From an uncultured Collinsella sp. (GTDB taxonomy: Bacteria; Actinomycetota; Coriobacteriia; Coriobacteriales; Coriobacteriaceae): a stretch of 35,420 bases of DNA. The notes beneath the pieces were generated by a model, which was not told where the DNA came from, made no database searches, and saw only the letters and a list, made by a program, of their open reading frames with translations. Of this stretch, positions 25,322 through 31,956 are shown piece by piece (the stretch's first letter is position 1; every line of letters starts with the position of its first letter). The translations under genes and the position numbers were made by a program. The DNA lies in NCBI GenBank assembly GCA_958415665.1, contig CATYZK010000019.1, positions 1-35,420 on the forward strand. Reading direction: 5' to 3'.

Positions 25322-26374
25322 ATGAATCCCAGGACTAAATCTCAGGACATTCGCGACTTGAGCCAAAACGATATTCGCGAGCTCGTGGCCGAACTTGGCC
25401 AGCCCGCCTTCCGCGCGAAGCAGCTCATCGAATGGGTCTTTGAGAAGAACGTTTGTTCGTTTGACGATATGACCAACCTTCCCAAGGCTTTCCGTGAGCA
25501 GCTTAAAGAGGCTTTTGCCTTTGATACGCCGACTGAACTCACCAAGCAGGTTTCCAAAGATGGCTCGCGCAAGTATCTGCTCGAGTACCACGATGGCATT
25601 TCCGTCGAGACTGTCGGCATGCCCCGTCGTAACAAGCTTTCCGTCTGCGTTTCCACCCAGGCAGGCTGCGGCATGGGCTGCGCCTTTTGCGCTACCGGTC
25701 TCAACGGCCTCAAGCGCTCTCTGACCGCTCAAGAGATCGTCGACCAGGTGCTTCATGTATCCAACGACTTTGACGAGCGTGCCACAAGCGTTGTCTTCAT
25801 GGGCCAGGGCGAGCCGTTTGCCAACTACGACGAGGTTCTCAAGGCACTGCGTATCCTCAACGACCCCGATGGCATTGGTATCGGCGCTCGTCACCTCACC
25901 GTCTCTACCAGCGGCGTTATTCCCGGTATTCGCAAATTTGCCGATATCCCCGAGCAGTTCACGCTTGCCGTTTCCCTGCATTCCGCCATCCAGTCGACGC
26001 GCAATAAGCTCATGCCCGGTGTTAAGAAGTACACGCTGCTTCGCCTTCACGAAGCGCTTCAGCTCTACACCGAGAAGACTGGCCGCCGCCCGACCTATGA
26101 GTATGCCATGATCGAAGGCGTCAACGATACGAATCCCGAAATGCAGGCACTCTGCGACTTCTGCGAGGGAACGCTGTGCCACGTTAACCTGATTCAACTT
26201 AACGACATCGAGGGCAGCCCGCTCAAGCCGTCGCCGATTCATAAGGTTGAGGATCTTCAGCGTCGTCTTGAGTCCCGTGGCATCGAGACCACGATTCGTA
26301 ACTCCCGTGGTAACGATATTGACGCCGCTTGCGGACAGCTGAAACAGCGCTTCAAAGTTCAGAAGAACGCATAG
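25322..26374 (+). CDS. rlmN: 23S rRNA (adenine2503-C2)-methyltransferase
   Basis: A 350-residue radical SAM enzyme that methylates C2 of A2503 in 23S rRNA and of A37 in some tRNAs. The 4Fe-4S motif CGMGCAFC (Cys116, Cys120, Cys123) is intact. The methyl-carrying Cys337 lies in DIDAACGQL near the C-terminus. Other family segments are VFMGQGEPFANYDEVL, LTVSTSGVIPGI and LAVSLHSAIQ. GAAAGG stands about five bases before the ATG. It is one of the few plus-strand genes left of the origin, and ends with its own strong terminator. Confidence 0.97.
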   Translation: MNPRTKSQDIRDLSQNDIRELVAELGQPAFRAKQLIEWVFEKNVCSFDDMTNLPKAFREQLKEAFAFDTPTELTKQVSKDGSRKYLLEYHDGISVETVGMPRRNKLSVCVSTQAGCGMGCAFCATGLNGLKRSLTAQEIVDQVLHVSNDFDERATSVVFMGQGEPFANYDEVLKALRILNDPDGIGIGARHLTVSTSGVIPGIRKFADIPEQFTLAVSLHSAIQSTRNKLMPGVKKYTLLRLHEALQLYTEKTGRRPTYEYAMIEGVNDTNPEMQALCDFCEGTLCHVNLIQLNDIEGSPLKPSPIHKVEDLQRRLESRGIETTIRNSRGNDIDAACGQLKQRFKVQKNA

Positions 26375-26392
26375 GGGAGTCGCACTCCAAAA

Positions 26393-26408
26393 CGTTTCAT
26401 GTGAAACA
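26393..26408. promoter_or_regulatory. parS-like site, two mismatches
   Basis: CGTTTCATGTGAAACA differs from the perfect sites at 28.6 kb at the first base and at one central base. It lies between the rlmN stop and its terminator, about 2.2 kb from the parS cluster. It may be a weak ParB site. Confidence 0.5.
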
Positions 26409-26413
26409 TCGAA

Positions 26414-26456
26414 CGGCCCCGGTTGCAGGATATGCAACCGGGGCCGTTTCATTTAT
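26414..26456 (+). terminator. Intrinsic terminator of rlmN
   Basis: A 14-bp stem (CGGCCCCGGTTGCA/TGCAACCGGGGCCG) is followed by TTTCATTTATT on the plus strand. Confidence 0.9.
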
Positions 26457-26502
26457 TGACCTCAATTTTGGACCAGCAGCTACCTTTCCCATTTTTTACG
26501 GA

Positions 26503-26543
26503 CAAAATAAGGGGCCCTTGTCTCATGAATCAGACAAGGGCCC
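26503..26543 (-). terminator. Terminator of parA-parB unit
   Basis: A 12-bp stem (GGGCCCTTGTCT/AGACAAGGGCCC, 26512-26543) is followed on the minus strand by a T-rich run (CCTTATTTTGT). It lies 29 bases beyond the stop of the small gene after parB. Confidence 0.85.
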
Positions 26544-26564
26544 TCAAAATATGCAGGGTAATTG

Positions 26565-26576
26565 TTAGGTACCTAA
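26565..26576. repeat. 12-bp palindrome TTAGGTACCTAA, copy 1
   Basis: A perfect palindrome covering the stop codon of the 84-residue gene. A second identical copy lies at 30068-30079. Confidence 0.7.
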
Positions 26577-26827
26577 TAGCCTACATTTTCCCATTGGTTG
26601 CTAACCCAACCTTGATTAATCTTAGGATTTTTCGTTACCTGAGCAGTGCGCATGGCAACATCTTCTGTCATAACATCCATTTTCTTCTTGGACGTATCAA
26701 CGATATCTTGCGCGCCACGAAGCAAACGACCTCGAAGTTCATCGTCTGTCGCTATCTTATAGCCAGCAAAGGCACCAGCCGCGACAGTCGTCACCAATGC
26801 AATCGCAGTAAAAATCTTATTCCTCAT
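26573..26827 (-). CDS. Small membrane-anchored protein after parB
   Basis: An 84-residue protein with a basic start (MRNKIF), one hydrophobic segment at about 5-22 and a charged, mostly helical remainder (DELRGRLLRGAQDIVDTSKK) that resembles YtxH-like small envelope proteins only in layout. The ATG at 26827 has AAGGAGG five bases upstream and overlaps the end of parB by 11 bases, so it is a real co-translated gene. An earlier in-frame TTG would sit on top of the ribosome site. I do not recognise a family. Position suggests a link to chromosome segregation or simply shared transcription. Confidence 0.82.
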   Translation of the reverse strand: MRNKIFTAIALVTTVAAGAFAGYKIATDDELRGRLLRGAQDIVDTSKKKMDVMTEDVAMRTAQVTKNPKINQGWVSNQWENVGY

Positions 26828-27722
26828 CTTGGCCTCCTTGATCAAACTGAATCATTTCACCAAGAATACGAGAGAGCTCTTCCTCGTCTTTAAACTCAAT
26901 CTCAATCTTATTCTTTCCACGCGAGCTCTTCACACGCACGTTGGTATTAAATACCTGACGAAGTACACGCGCAGCCTTTTTAAAAGACTGAGGCGTTGCA
27001 GGCCGCGGCGTCTTAGGTGTCTCTCCGGCAGAAAACAATGGAGCAAGATTTTCTGTCGCTCTTACGGAAAGGCCCTCCGCAACAACCTTCTCTGCAAGTC
27101 GAATTCGAGCATCCTCATAGGGAACTGCAAGAATCGCACGTGCGTGACCAGCAGTAAGTTTACCCACAAAAATCATCTGCTGAACTACTTCGGGGAGATC
27201 GAGAAGGCGCAGCGAGTTTGTAATTGCAGAGCGTGACTTGCTTACGGCCTTCGACAATGCCTCCTGGGTCATACCGCTAGCATCGATGAGCTGGCGATAG
27301 CCCTTAGCCTCTTCGACGGGATTCAGATCAGAACGCTGAAGGTTTTCGATAAGAGCAAGAGCCAGCATCTCTTCATCATTAACATCTTTAATGATGACAG
27401 GCAGTTCCTCAAGACCAGCAAGCTTTGACGCCTGGTAACGACGCTCACCAGCGATGATCTCATAGCCGTTTCCATGCTTGCGAACCAAGAGCGGCTGCAA
27501 AACGCCATGTTCTTGGATTGACTCGCTCAACTCGCGAAGTTCAGTTTCATTAAAGTGAATTCGCGGTTGATTAGGGTTGGGAACGATATCCTCAATAGGT
27601 AGTTTTGTTTCAGATGCAGCATTTGAAGCAGATGCAGACGAACCACCGGTCTCATACTCGGCCTCAGAGACCAAAGCATTGAGTCCACGCCCCAATCCGC
27701 CACGTTTCTTTGCACTAGGCAC
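26817..27722 (-). CDS. parB: Chromosome-partitioning protein ParB
   Basis: A 301-residue DNA-binding CTPase clamp that loads at parS and spreads. The N-terminal tail (MPSAKKRGGLGRGLNAL) is the usual ParA-interacting segment. The CTP-binding region includes NPNQPRIHFNETELRELS and GERRYQ (92-97). LIENLQRSDLNPVEEA and the helix-turn-helix MTQEALSKAVSKSRSAITN follow. The C-terminal dimer domain (from about 235) has NTNVRVKSSRGKNKIEIEF. The GTG start overlaps the parA stop by eight bases. Three perfect parS sites lie just upstream of parA. Its G+C is low for the window (43% in 27361-27420 by my count). Confidence 0.97.
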   Translation of the reverse strand: MPSAKKRGGLGRGLNALVSEAEYETGGSSASASNAASETKLPIEDIVPNPNQPRIHFNETELRELSESIQEHGVLQPLLVRKHGNGYEIIAGERRYQASKLAGLEELPVIIKDVNDEEMLALALIENLQRSDLNPVEEAKGYRQLIDASGMTQEALSKAVSKSRSAITNSLRLLDLPEVVQQMIFVGKLTAGHARAILAVPYEDARIRLAEKVVAEGLSVRATENLAPLFSAGETPKTPRPATPQSFKKAARVLRQVFNTNVRVKSSRGKNKIEIEFKDEEELSRILGEMIQFDQGGQDEE

Positions 27723-28515
27723 GCTTGATCACCTCTTTTGCAAGGTTCATATACGCTTTTGCACCCTTGTTTTGAGGTGCATAGGTAATTACCGGTTCTC
27801 CAAAAGACGGAGCTTCAGAGATTTTAACCGTACGGGGAATTAGCGTCTTAAACGCCTTATCGCCAAAGTACGATTGAACTTCCTCAACAACCTGATTCGA
27901 CAAAGAAGTACGTGAGTCATACATTGTCATAAGCACGCCATAGGTGTCTAAGCCCTTGTTCAGACGTGATTTGACCATCTTCATTGACTCAAGCAGCTTC
28001 GTAACGCCCTCGAGTGCGTAATACTCACACTGGATTGGAATCAAAACGCTATCTGCTGCGGTCAAGGCATTGATAGTAAGCAGGCCGAGTGAAGGAGGAC
28101 AGTCGATGAAAATAAAATCAAACTCGTCCTGAATCGGCTCAAGCAAATCTTTGAGGCGAGTTTCACGAGCAATTGCGCTCACGAGCTCAATTTCGGCGCC
28201 TGCAAGCTGAATCGTTGCCGGAATTACGAATACTTTTTTACAATTCGTATCAATAACAAGCGATTCTGCCGGTACATCATTCAACAATGCATCATAGATG
28301 CAGTGATCAAGGTCTTCTTTTTCAATTCCAAATCCACTGGTACTGTTTCCCTGCGGATCAAAATCGACAATCAGAGTCTTACGACCCTGCTCACCCAGTG
28401 CTGCTGCAAGGTTTACAGCCGTCGTTGACTTACCGACGCCACCTTTTTGATTGATGATTGCAATGATACGCGTGTCTTTTGCGTTCTTAGAACGCTTAAC
28501 GTCGCGAAATCCCAC
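27715..28515 (-). CDS. parA: Chromosome-partitioning ATPase ParA/Soj
   Basis: A 266-residue deviant Walker ATPase. The Walker A' motif KGGVGKST lies at 24-31, and DFDPQGNSTSG and FIDCPPSLGLLTINAL follow. It works with ParB to segregate replicated origins; the related Soj also influences DnaA. The GTG start has AGGAGG a few bases upstream. It overlaps parB and lies directly downstream of the parS cluster, so ParB bound there could affect its transcription (inference). Codon use is A/T-richer than in the flanking genes. Confidence 0.97.
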   Translation of the reverse strand: MGFRDVKRSKNAKDTRIIAIINQKGGVGKSTTAVNLAAALGEQGRKTLIVDFDPQGNSTSGFGIEKEDLDHCIYDALLNDVPAESLVIDTNCKKVFVIPATIQLAGAEIELVSAIARETRLKDLLEPIQDEFDFIFIDCPPSLGLLTINALTAADSVLIPIQCEYYALEGVTKLLESMKMVKSRLNKGLDTYGVLMTMYDSRTSLSNQVVEEVQSYFGDKAFKTLIPRTVKISEAPSFGEPVITYAPQNKGAKAYMNLAKEVIKRA

Positions 28516-28554
28516 GGTCCCTCCTGGTGTGTATTAAAGCTGTCAAACGGAGGA

Positions 28555-28570
28555 TGTTTCACGTGAAACA
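28555..28570. promoter_or_regulatory. parS site 1 (perfect)
   Basis: TGTTTCACGTGAAACA matches the classical Soj/ParB parS palindrome at all 16 positions. It lies 40 bases upstream of the parA start. Confidence 0.96.
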
Positions 28571-28593
28571 TTCCGATTCGATATCAACCGCCA

Positions 28594-28609
28594 TGTTTCA
28601 CGTGAAACA
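28594..28609. promoter_or_regulatory. parS site 2 (perfect)
   Basis: A second perfect 16-base parS, starting exactly 39 bases after site 1. Confidence 0.96.
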
Positions 28610-28632
28610 CTGCAAGTTGTTAGTATCCATTA

Positions 28633-28648
28633 TGTTTCACGTGAAACA
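28633..28648. promoter_or_regulatory. parS site 3 (perfect)
   Basis: A third perfect parS, again 39 bases on, ending one base before the rsmG stop codon. Confidence 0.96.
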
Positions 28649-28649
28649 T

Positions 28650-29387
28650 CTAGGCAAGCGGATTCTTCTTAGCCATGCCATTTGCACGCGGAAGAGAAAC
28701 TGATGCAGGACGCGACTTCTTAAGAATAATGAACTCGCGATGACCTAATCCATCAGGTAAATCTAAATCATCGGTAAGAAGCAATGTAAAGCCACAGATC
28801 TTGGCAGCAGTCTCGCCAGAATCAAGCTCTTCATCTGTGGGATTACCCTTAGTAATGACAAAGAGCCCGCCGTCTTTCAAATAAGGAGAAGCATATTCAA
28901 CAAGAACCGGGAGCGGAGCAAGTGCGCGAGCAGTAACAACAGCAAATTGCTTCTTATGAGAACGTGCGTATTCTTCTAGACGATCATGAACAGCATGAAC
29001 ATGCTTCAGGCCAAGACTCTTTACAAAAGAGTTAACAGCATCGACCTTCTTACCAACTGAATCGATATAGGTTGCCTTACGACCACTGGCAATAGTCAGA
29101 GGAATGCCAGGGAAACCAGCACCCGTACCCATATCAAGCAGCGCACCCTCAGGGGCCTTATTGATATAAGGAAGTAATACCAATGAGTCCAGAATGTGAA
29201 GGACGGCAGCGTCTTCAATATTTAGGATACGTGTGAGATTGGTAGTCTTATTGGTCTCCAGAACAAGATCCAGATGCTGAATACAGGTTCGAAGGTCATT
29301 CTCAGAAACCTTCAAAGAATAGTCTTTGCAATACGAAGTAAGACGGCTAAGCATCTGGTTTGCCTGCTCATCAGTCAATACAAACAA
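28650..29387 (-). CDS. rsmG: 16S rRNA (guanine527-N7)-methyltransferase
   Basis: A 245-residue SAM-dependent methyltransferase (GidB family) that modifies G527 in 16S rRNA. Its SAM-binding loop is LLDMGTGAGFPGIPL, followed by YIDSVGKKVDAVNSFV. Other family motifs are HDRLEEYA and VVTARALAPLPVLVEYA. The start is uncertain. I chose the TTG at 29387 because AAAGGAG ends five bases upstream; a further 23 in-frame codons run upstream through non-family sequence. No strong promoter is seen between it and the terminator at 29433, so it may rely on a weak promoter or read-through. G+C is lower than in the rest of the window. Confidence 0.93.
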   Translation of the reverse strand: MFVLTDEQANQMLSRLTSYCKDYSLKVSENDLRTCIQHLDLVLETNKTTNLTRILNIEDAAVLHILDSLVLLPYINKAPEGALLDMGTGAGFPGIPLTIASGRKATYIDSVGKKVDAVNSFVKSLGLKHVHAVHDRLEEYARSHKKQFAVVTARALAPLPVLVEYASPYLKDGGLFVITKGNPTDEELDSGETAAKICGFTLLLTDDLDLPDGLGHREFIILKKSRPASVSLPRANGMAKKNPLA

Positions 29388-29432
29388 GACGACTCCTTTC
29401 TGACAAAAATCAGTGTTTCGAGAACTTTTGAC

Positions 29433-29464
29433 AAAAAAAGGGGACGTGGAAACCACGTCCCCTT
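29433..29464 (-). terminator. Terminator after jag
   Basis: A perfect 10-bp stem (GGGGACGTGG/CCACGTCCCC, loop of three) is followed on the minus strand by seven T residues. It separates the rpmH-jag operon from rsmG-parAB. Confidence 0.92.
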
Positions 29465-29482
29465 AGCATAAGCTCGAGTAGA

Positions 29483-30052
29483 TTATCGAGCAACAATCAC
29501 CACATGGCGATCAGGGTCAGAACCCTCAGAATGAGTATCGACGGCATCATTGCCACGAAGTGCAATGTGAACCAGTCGGCGCTCATAGGCATTCATGGGC
29601 GGAAGCGAAACACTCTTATGAGTGCGGATGGCGCGCTCGGCAGCAGAGTGAGCCATGGAGGCAACCTTGTCCTGACGGCGGCTCTTGTATCCCTCGACGT
29701 CCACTACAACCGGATACCTAAAGCCAAGCTTGCGGCTCACCAGCAAAGAGAACATAACCTGAAGGGCATCAAGGGTGCGACCATGACGGCCAATGAGAAC
29801 AGCAAGGTCGGGAGCCGTTACATCCAAAATCAGCTCACCCTCGTCGCCCTCATACTCATCGATAGGAGAGTTGGCGGCATCGAAGTGCGAAAGGATGGAA
29901 CGCAGGATGGAAATCGCGACATCGGCAATGGTGTCGAGCTCCTCGTCGGTCAGCTCTTCACCGGCCTTGTAGCGCTGTGCAATCTCGGGATAATCGCCCG
30001 CGACCTGCGGGGCAACCTCCTCAAGCATATCCTCGATGATCTCTTCAGACAT
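29483..30052 (-). CDS. jag: KH/R3H RNA-binding protein (Jag/KhpB family)
   Basis: A 189-residue cytoplasmic RNA-binding protein. The KH domain (about 70-135) has the GxxG-type loop LIGRHGRTLDALQ and YPVVVDVEGYKSRR. The R3H domain (about 140-189) has SVSLPPMNAYERRLVHIAL. The N-terminal Jag_N domain present in many Firmicute homologues is missing; instead there is an acidic helical segment. Members of this family affect elongation and division through RNA binding. The ATG at 30052 has TTGGAG six bases upstream. It is the last gene of the rpmH-rnpA-yidD-yidC operon, 44 bases after yidC. Confidence 0.93.
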   Translation of the reverse strand: MSEEIIEDMLEEVAPQVAGDYPEIAQRYKAGEELTDEELDTIADVAISILRSILSHFDAANSPIDEYEGDEGELILDVTAPDLAVLIGRHGRTLDALQVMFSLLVSRKLGFRYPVVVDVEGYKSRRQDKVASMAHSAAERAIRTHKSVSLPPMNAYERRLVHIALRGNDAVDTHSEGSDPDRHVVIVAR

Positions 30053-30067
30053 AACGTACTCCAAAAG

Positions 30068-30079
30068 TTAGGTACCTAA
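30068..30079. repeat. 12-bp palindrome TTAGGTACCTAA, copy 2
   Basis: Identical to the copy at 26565-26576. It lies in the gap between yidC and jag, just ahead of the jag ribosome site. Confidence 0.7.
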
Positions 30080-30096
30080 ATAAGATTGATATCCCA

Positions 30097-30867
30097 CTAC
30101 TTCTTCTTGTGCGGGCGCGGCTTCTTCTCGCGACGAGTGACCTCAACCTGCAGCGGCGCGTTCTTAAGACGCTCCTCCTCATCGGCCTTCGCCTTGTCGA
30201 TGACCTTCTGCGTCACAAAAATCTGCTGGATAACCTGCCAAGCAGACGAGACGTCGTAGTACAGCAGAACACCAACGGGAAGGCTCCAGCCCATCCAAAG
30301 CATCATGACCGTCATGACAACGGCCATCATACGCATGCTCTGAGCCTGCTGGCCGGTCTGGTTGCGCGACATATAGAGCTGCGGAATCAGGGTCAGGACA
30401 GCGAACAGGATCAGGCAGACCAGCGCAGGCAGCGCGACCATAAAGCCATCGGCAAAGGAGGCACTCGGCGTGGTGGTCAGGTCGGGCAGGATGTTGAAGA
30501 ACGAGAACGTGCCCTCGTTAAAGTACTGCGGCAGGTTACGCAGCAGCGTAAACAGGGCAAACAGGATAGGCATCTGAATCAGGAGCGGCAGGCAGCCGGA
30601 CAGCGGATTGAACTTGTTCTCGCTGTAGAACTTCTGCATCTCCTCGGCCTGGCGCTGAGGATCGTCGGCATAGCGCTCCTGGATCTCGAGCATCTTGGGC
30701 TGTAGCACCTGCATACGAGCCGTCGACTTAGTCGACTTGAGCATAAGCGGCGTCAGCAGCAGACGGATGATGACCACCAGGATGATGATGGACAGGCCCC
30801 AGTCGACCGCAAAGGTCTGGATGAGCTTGAGCAGCTCGAAAAGGATGTTAACGATCCAATCCCACAT
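30097..30867 (-). CDS. yidC: Membrane protein insertase YidC/Oxa1
   Basis: A 256-residue insertase that helps fold and insert inner-membrane proteins with or without Sec. It is the short Gram-positive form, with about five membrane helices and no large periplasmic domain. The second segment opens the characteristic core (STKSTARMQVLQPKMLEIQE), followed by the cytoplasmic helical hairpin, NPLSGCLPLLIQMPILFALF and a late helix pair (MMLWMGWSLPVGVLLYYDVSS). A basic tail (RREKKPRPHKKK) probably contacts ribosomes. GGAGG lies nine bases before the ATG. It has no lipobox, unlike the Bacillus SpoIIIJ form. Confidence 0.96.
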   Translation of the reverse strand: MWDWIVNILFELLKLIQTFAVDWGLSIIILVVIIRLLLTPLMLKSTKSTARMQVLQPKMLEIQERYADDPQRQAEEMQKFYSENKFNPLSGCLPLLIQMPILFALFTLLRNLPQYFNEGTFSFFNILPDLTTTPSASFADGFMVALPALVCLILFAVLTLIPQLYMSRNQTGQQAQSMRMMAVVMTVMMLWMGWSLPVGVLLYYDVSSAWQVIQQIFVTQKVIDKAKADEEERLKNAPLQVEVTRREKKPRPHKKK

Positions 30868-30889
30868 GTAAGTTTTCCTCCGATAGCGA

Positions 30890-30905
30890 GTGCCCGCTAG
30901 GGCAC
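30890..30905. other. Small hairpin at yidD stop
   Basis: GTGCCC-GCTA-GGGCAC spans the yidD stop codon in the 29-base gap before yidC. With no T-run it is not a terminator. It might affect processing or re-initiation. Confidence 0.4.
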
Positions 30906-31121
30906 AGGGTCATAACCGCCGACGTGCAGGGGATTGCAGCGAGCGATGCGCCTCACGGCAAGCCAGCAGCCTCTCAAAACACCGTACTTCTCAATCGCCT
31001 GGACGGCGTATTGCGAGCACGTTGGGTAATAAATGCAGGCGTCAGGCAATAAGGGCGAAATAACCTGTTGATATATGCGAATAGGAGCGATGGCAACACG
31101 TCGCAAAACGTGATTGCTCAT
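30897..31121 (-). CDS. yidD: Membrane insertion efficiency factor YidD
   Basis: A 74-residue small protein of the YidD family, an amphipathic inner-leaflet factor thought to aid YidC. The family signature IRIYQQVISPLLPDACIYYPTCSQYA is split here by cysteines in the usual places (DAC, PTCSQYA, GCW, RCNPLHVGGYDPVP). The ATG overlaps the rnpA stop (ATGA), which couples translation. It stands in its classical position between rnpA and yidC. Confidence 0.96.
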   Translation of the reverse strand: MSNHVLRRVAIAPIRIYQQVISPLLPDACIYYPTCSQYAVQAIEKYGVLRGCWLAVRRIARCNPLHVGGYDPVP

Positions 31122-31456
31122 CGCTCCTCCCCGGCAACGCCGGCGCGTTTCATAAGCGAACGCAATGCATTGTCCATCTCCTGCGGCGAGGAAACCCTCG
31201 TCTTGGGAGTTGCGAACAAGATGATGTCATAACCCGCAACGGGAAATCCACAGCTGCGGGCAGCCTCGCGCATCACACGCTTAGAACGGTTGCGCACGAC
31301 AGCACAACCGAGCCGTTTAGCACCAACGAAGGCGACCCTTCCGGAGTCGCCTTCGCCAACCGATTCACATATGGTCATTCGAATCAGAGGGTGATTGAAA
31401 CGACGCCCCTGACTGAACACATGCTCGAAATCTTGCCGAGACTTAATAGTCTTCAT
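31118..31456 (-). CDS. rnpA: Ribonuclease P protein component
   Basis: A 112-residue basic protein that supports the RNase P RNA in maturing tRNA 5' ends. It opens with KSRQDFEHVFSQGRRF, carries the family signature in AVVRNRSKRVMREAAR, and has the fold-typical VAFVGAKRLG. Length is normal. It lies 20 bases after rpmH. No clear ribosome site precedes its ATG, so translation may depend on rpmH. Confidence 0.96.
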   Translation of the reverse strand: MKTIKSRQDFEHVFSQGRRFNHPLIRMTICESVGEGDSGRVAFVGAKRLGCAVVRNRSKRVMREAARSCGFPVAGYDIILFATPKTRVSSPQEMDNALRSLMKRAGVAGEER

Positions 31457-31476
31457 GCGAGATGTGTGTATCGCTG

Positions 31477-31611
31477 CTAGACAGTGAGACGCTTGCGGCC
31501 CTTGGCGCGACGACGGGCGAGCACGGCACGACCACCCTTAGTGGCCATACGGGCACGGAAGCCATGGGTCTTGGCACGCTTACGCTTATTAGGCTGATAC
31601 GTACGCTTCAT
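31477..31611 (-). CDS. rpmH: 50S ribosomal protein L34
   Basis: A 44-residue, very basic ribosomal protein, MKRTYQPNKRKRAKTHGF being diagnostic. The ATG at 31611 has AGGAGG seven bases upstream; an in-frame extension of 20 codons is leader sequence. It is the first gene of the rpmH-rnpA-yidD-yidC-jag operon, driven by a near-consensus promoter at 31684-31713. Confidence 0.98.
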   Translation of the reverse strand: MKRTYQPNKRKRAKTHGFRARMATKGGRAVLARRRAKGRKRLTV

Positions 31612-31639
31612 CTTAAGTTCCTCCTGCTGCATTTCGAGT

Positions 31640-31657
31640 GTCCGCGGGGGCGCGGAC
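31640..31657 (-). other. GC-rich hairpin in rpmH leader
   Basis: GTCCGCG-GGGG-CGCGGAC on the plus strand forms a 7-bp stem in the 5' leader of the rpmH message, about 30 bases ahead of the start codon. No T-run follows, so it could be a stability or regulatory element. Confidence 0.5.
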
Positions 31658-31683
31658 GCAGATATAGACACGTGAGCTTGAAG

Positions 31684-31713
31684 ATTGTAGGGAAATCAAT
31701 GTTCAAATGTCAA
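31684..31713 (-). promoter_or_regulatory. Strong promoter of the rpmH operon
   Basis: On the minus strand a perfect -35 TTGACA (31708-31713), an 18-base spacer and -10 TACAAT (31684-31689), about 70 bases ahead of the rpmH start. Confidence 0.88.
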
Positions 31714-31808
31714 GAAATCAAAGGTAAAAGGTTGCGCAGTTCACACGGTTCCCCCATAAGCCGAGCTCGATTTAGCGGTGCATGGCAACTTTTCACGATA
31801 TTTCATCG

Positions 31809-31822
31809 AGTTTTCAACAGGT
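31809..31822 (+). promoter_or_regulatory. Candidate DnaA box A (AGTTTTCAACAGGT)
   Basis: An exact 14-base motif found three times around dnaA. Its core TTTTCAACA differs from the common TTWTNCACA consensus only at position six (A for C). Confidence 0.7.
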
Positions 31823-31861
31823 CATGTTGGCAATGTTGAGAACTTTTCGTCCGTTTTCCAA

Positions 31862-31875
31862 AGTTTTCAACAGGT
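31862..31875 (+). promoter_or_regulatory. Candidate DnaA box B (AGTTTTCAACAGGT)
   Basis: Second exact copy, 53 bases after the first, in the same orientation. Immediately after it TTGAAAAGTTGTCGAAA (31877-31893) is matched with one mismatch at 35067-35083. Confidence 0.7.
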
Positions 31876-31956
31876 TTTGAAAAGTTGTCGAAAGATGAGA
31901 AACATTGCACGGTGAGCTACTATTTGTTCGAAACCTTTTGAAAGATTGCGAGCGGC

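Larger units (their letters stand above)
31612..31956. other. Left half of the presumed oriC and rpmH control region
   Basis: These 345 bases hold no gene. They contain the rpmH leader hairpin, the rpmH promoter, two exact 14-base candidate DnaA sites and an inverted one-mismatch core (TGTTGAGAA, 31834-31842). They also hold a TGAAAAGTTG motif at 31878-31887 with its inverted copy at 31786-31795. The right half is rich in short A and T runs (GTTTTC, GAAAAG), as expected for an origin. Confidence 0.75.

Noticed and set aside
25226..26452. 408-codon open frame on the minus strand over rlmN
   Set aside because: rlmN has full radical SAM motifs on the plus strand; the antisense frame has no recognisable domain.
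28555..28648. Regular repeats as a CRISPR array
   Set aside because: The 16-base units are parS palindromes separated by 23 bases, with no cas genes.
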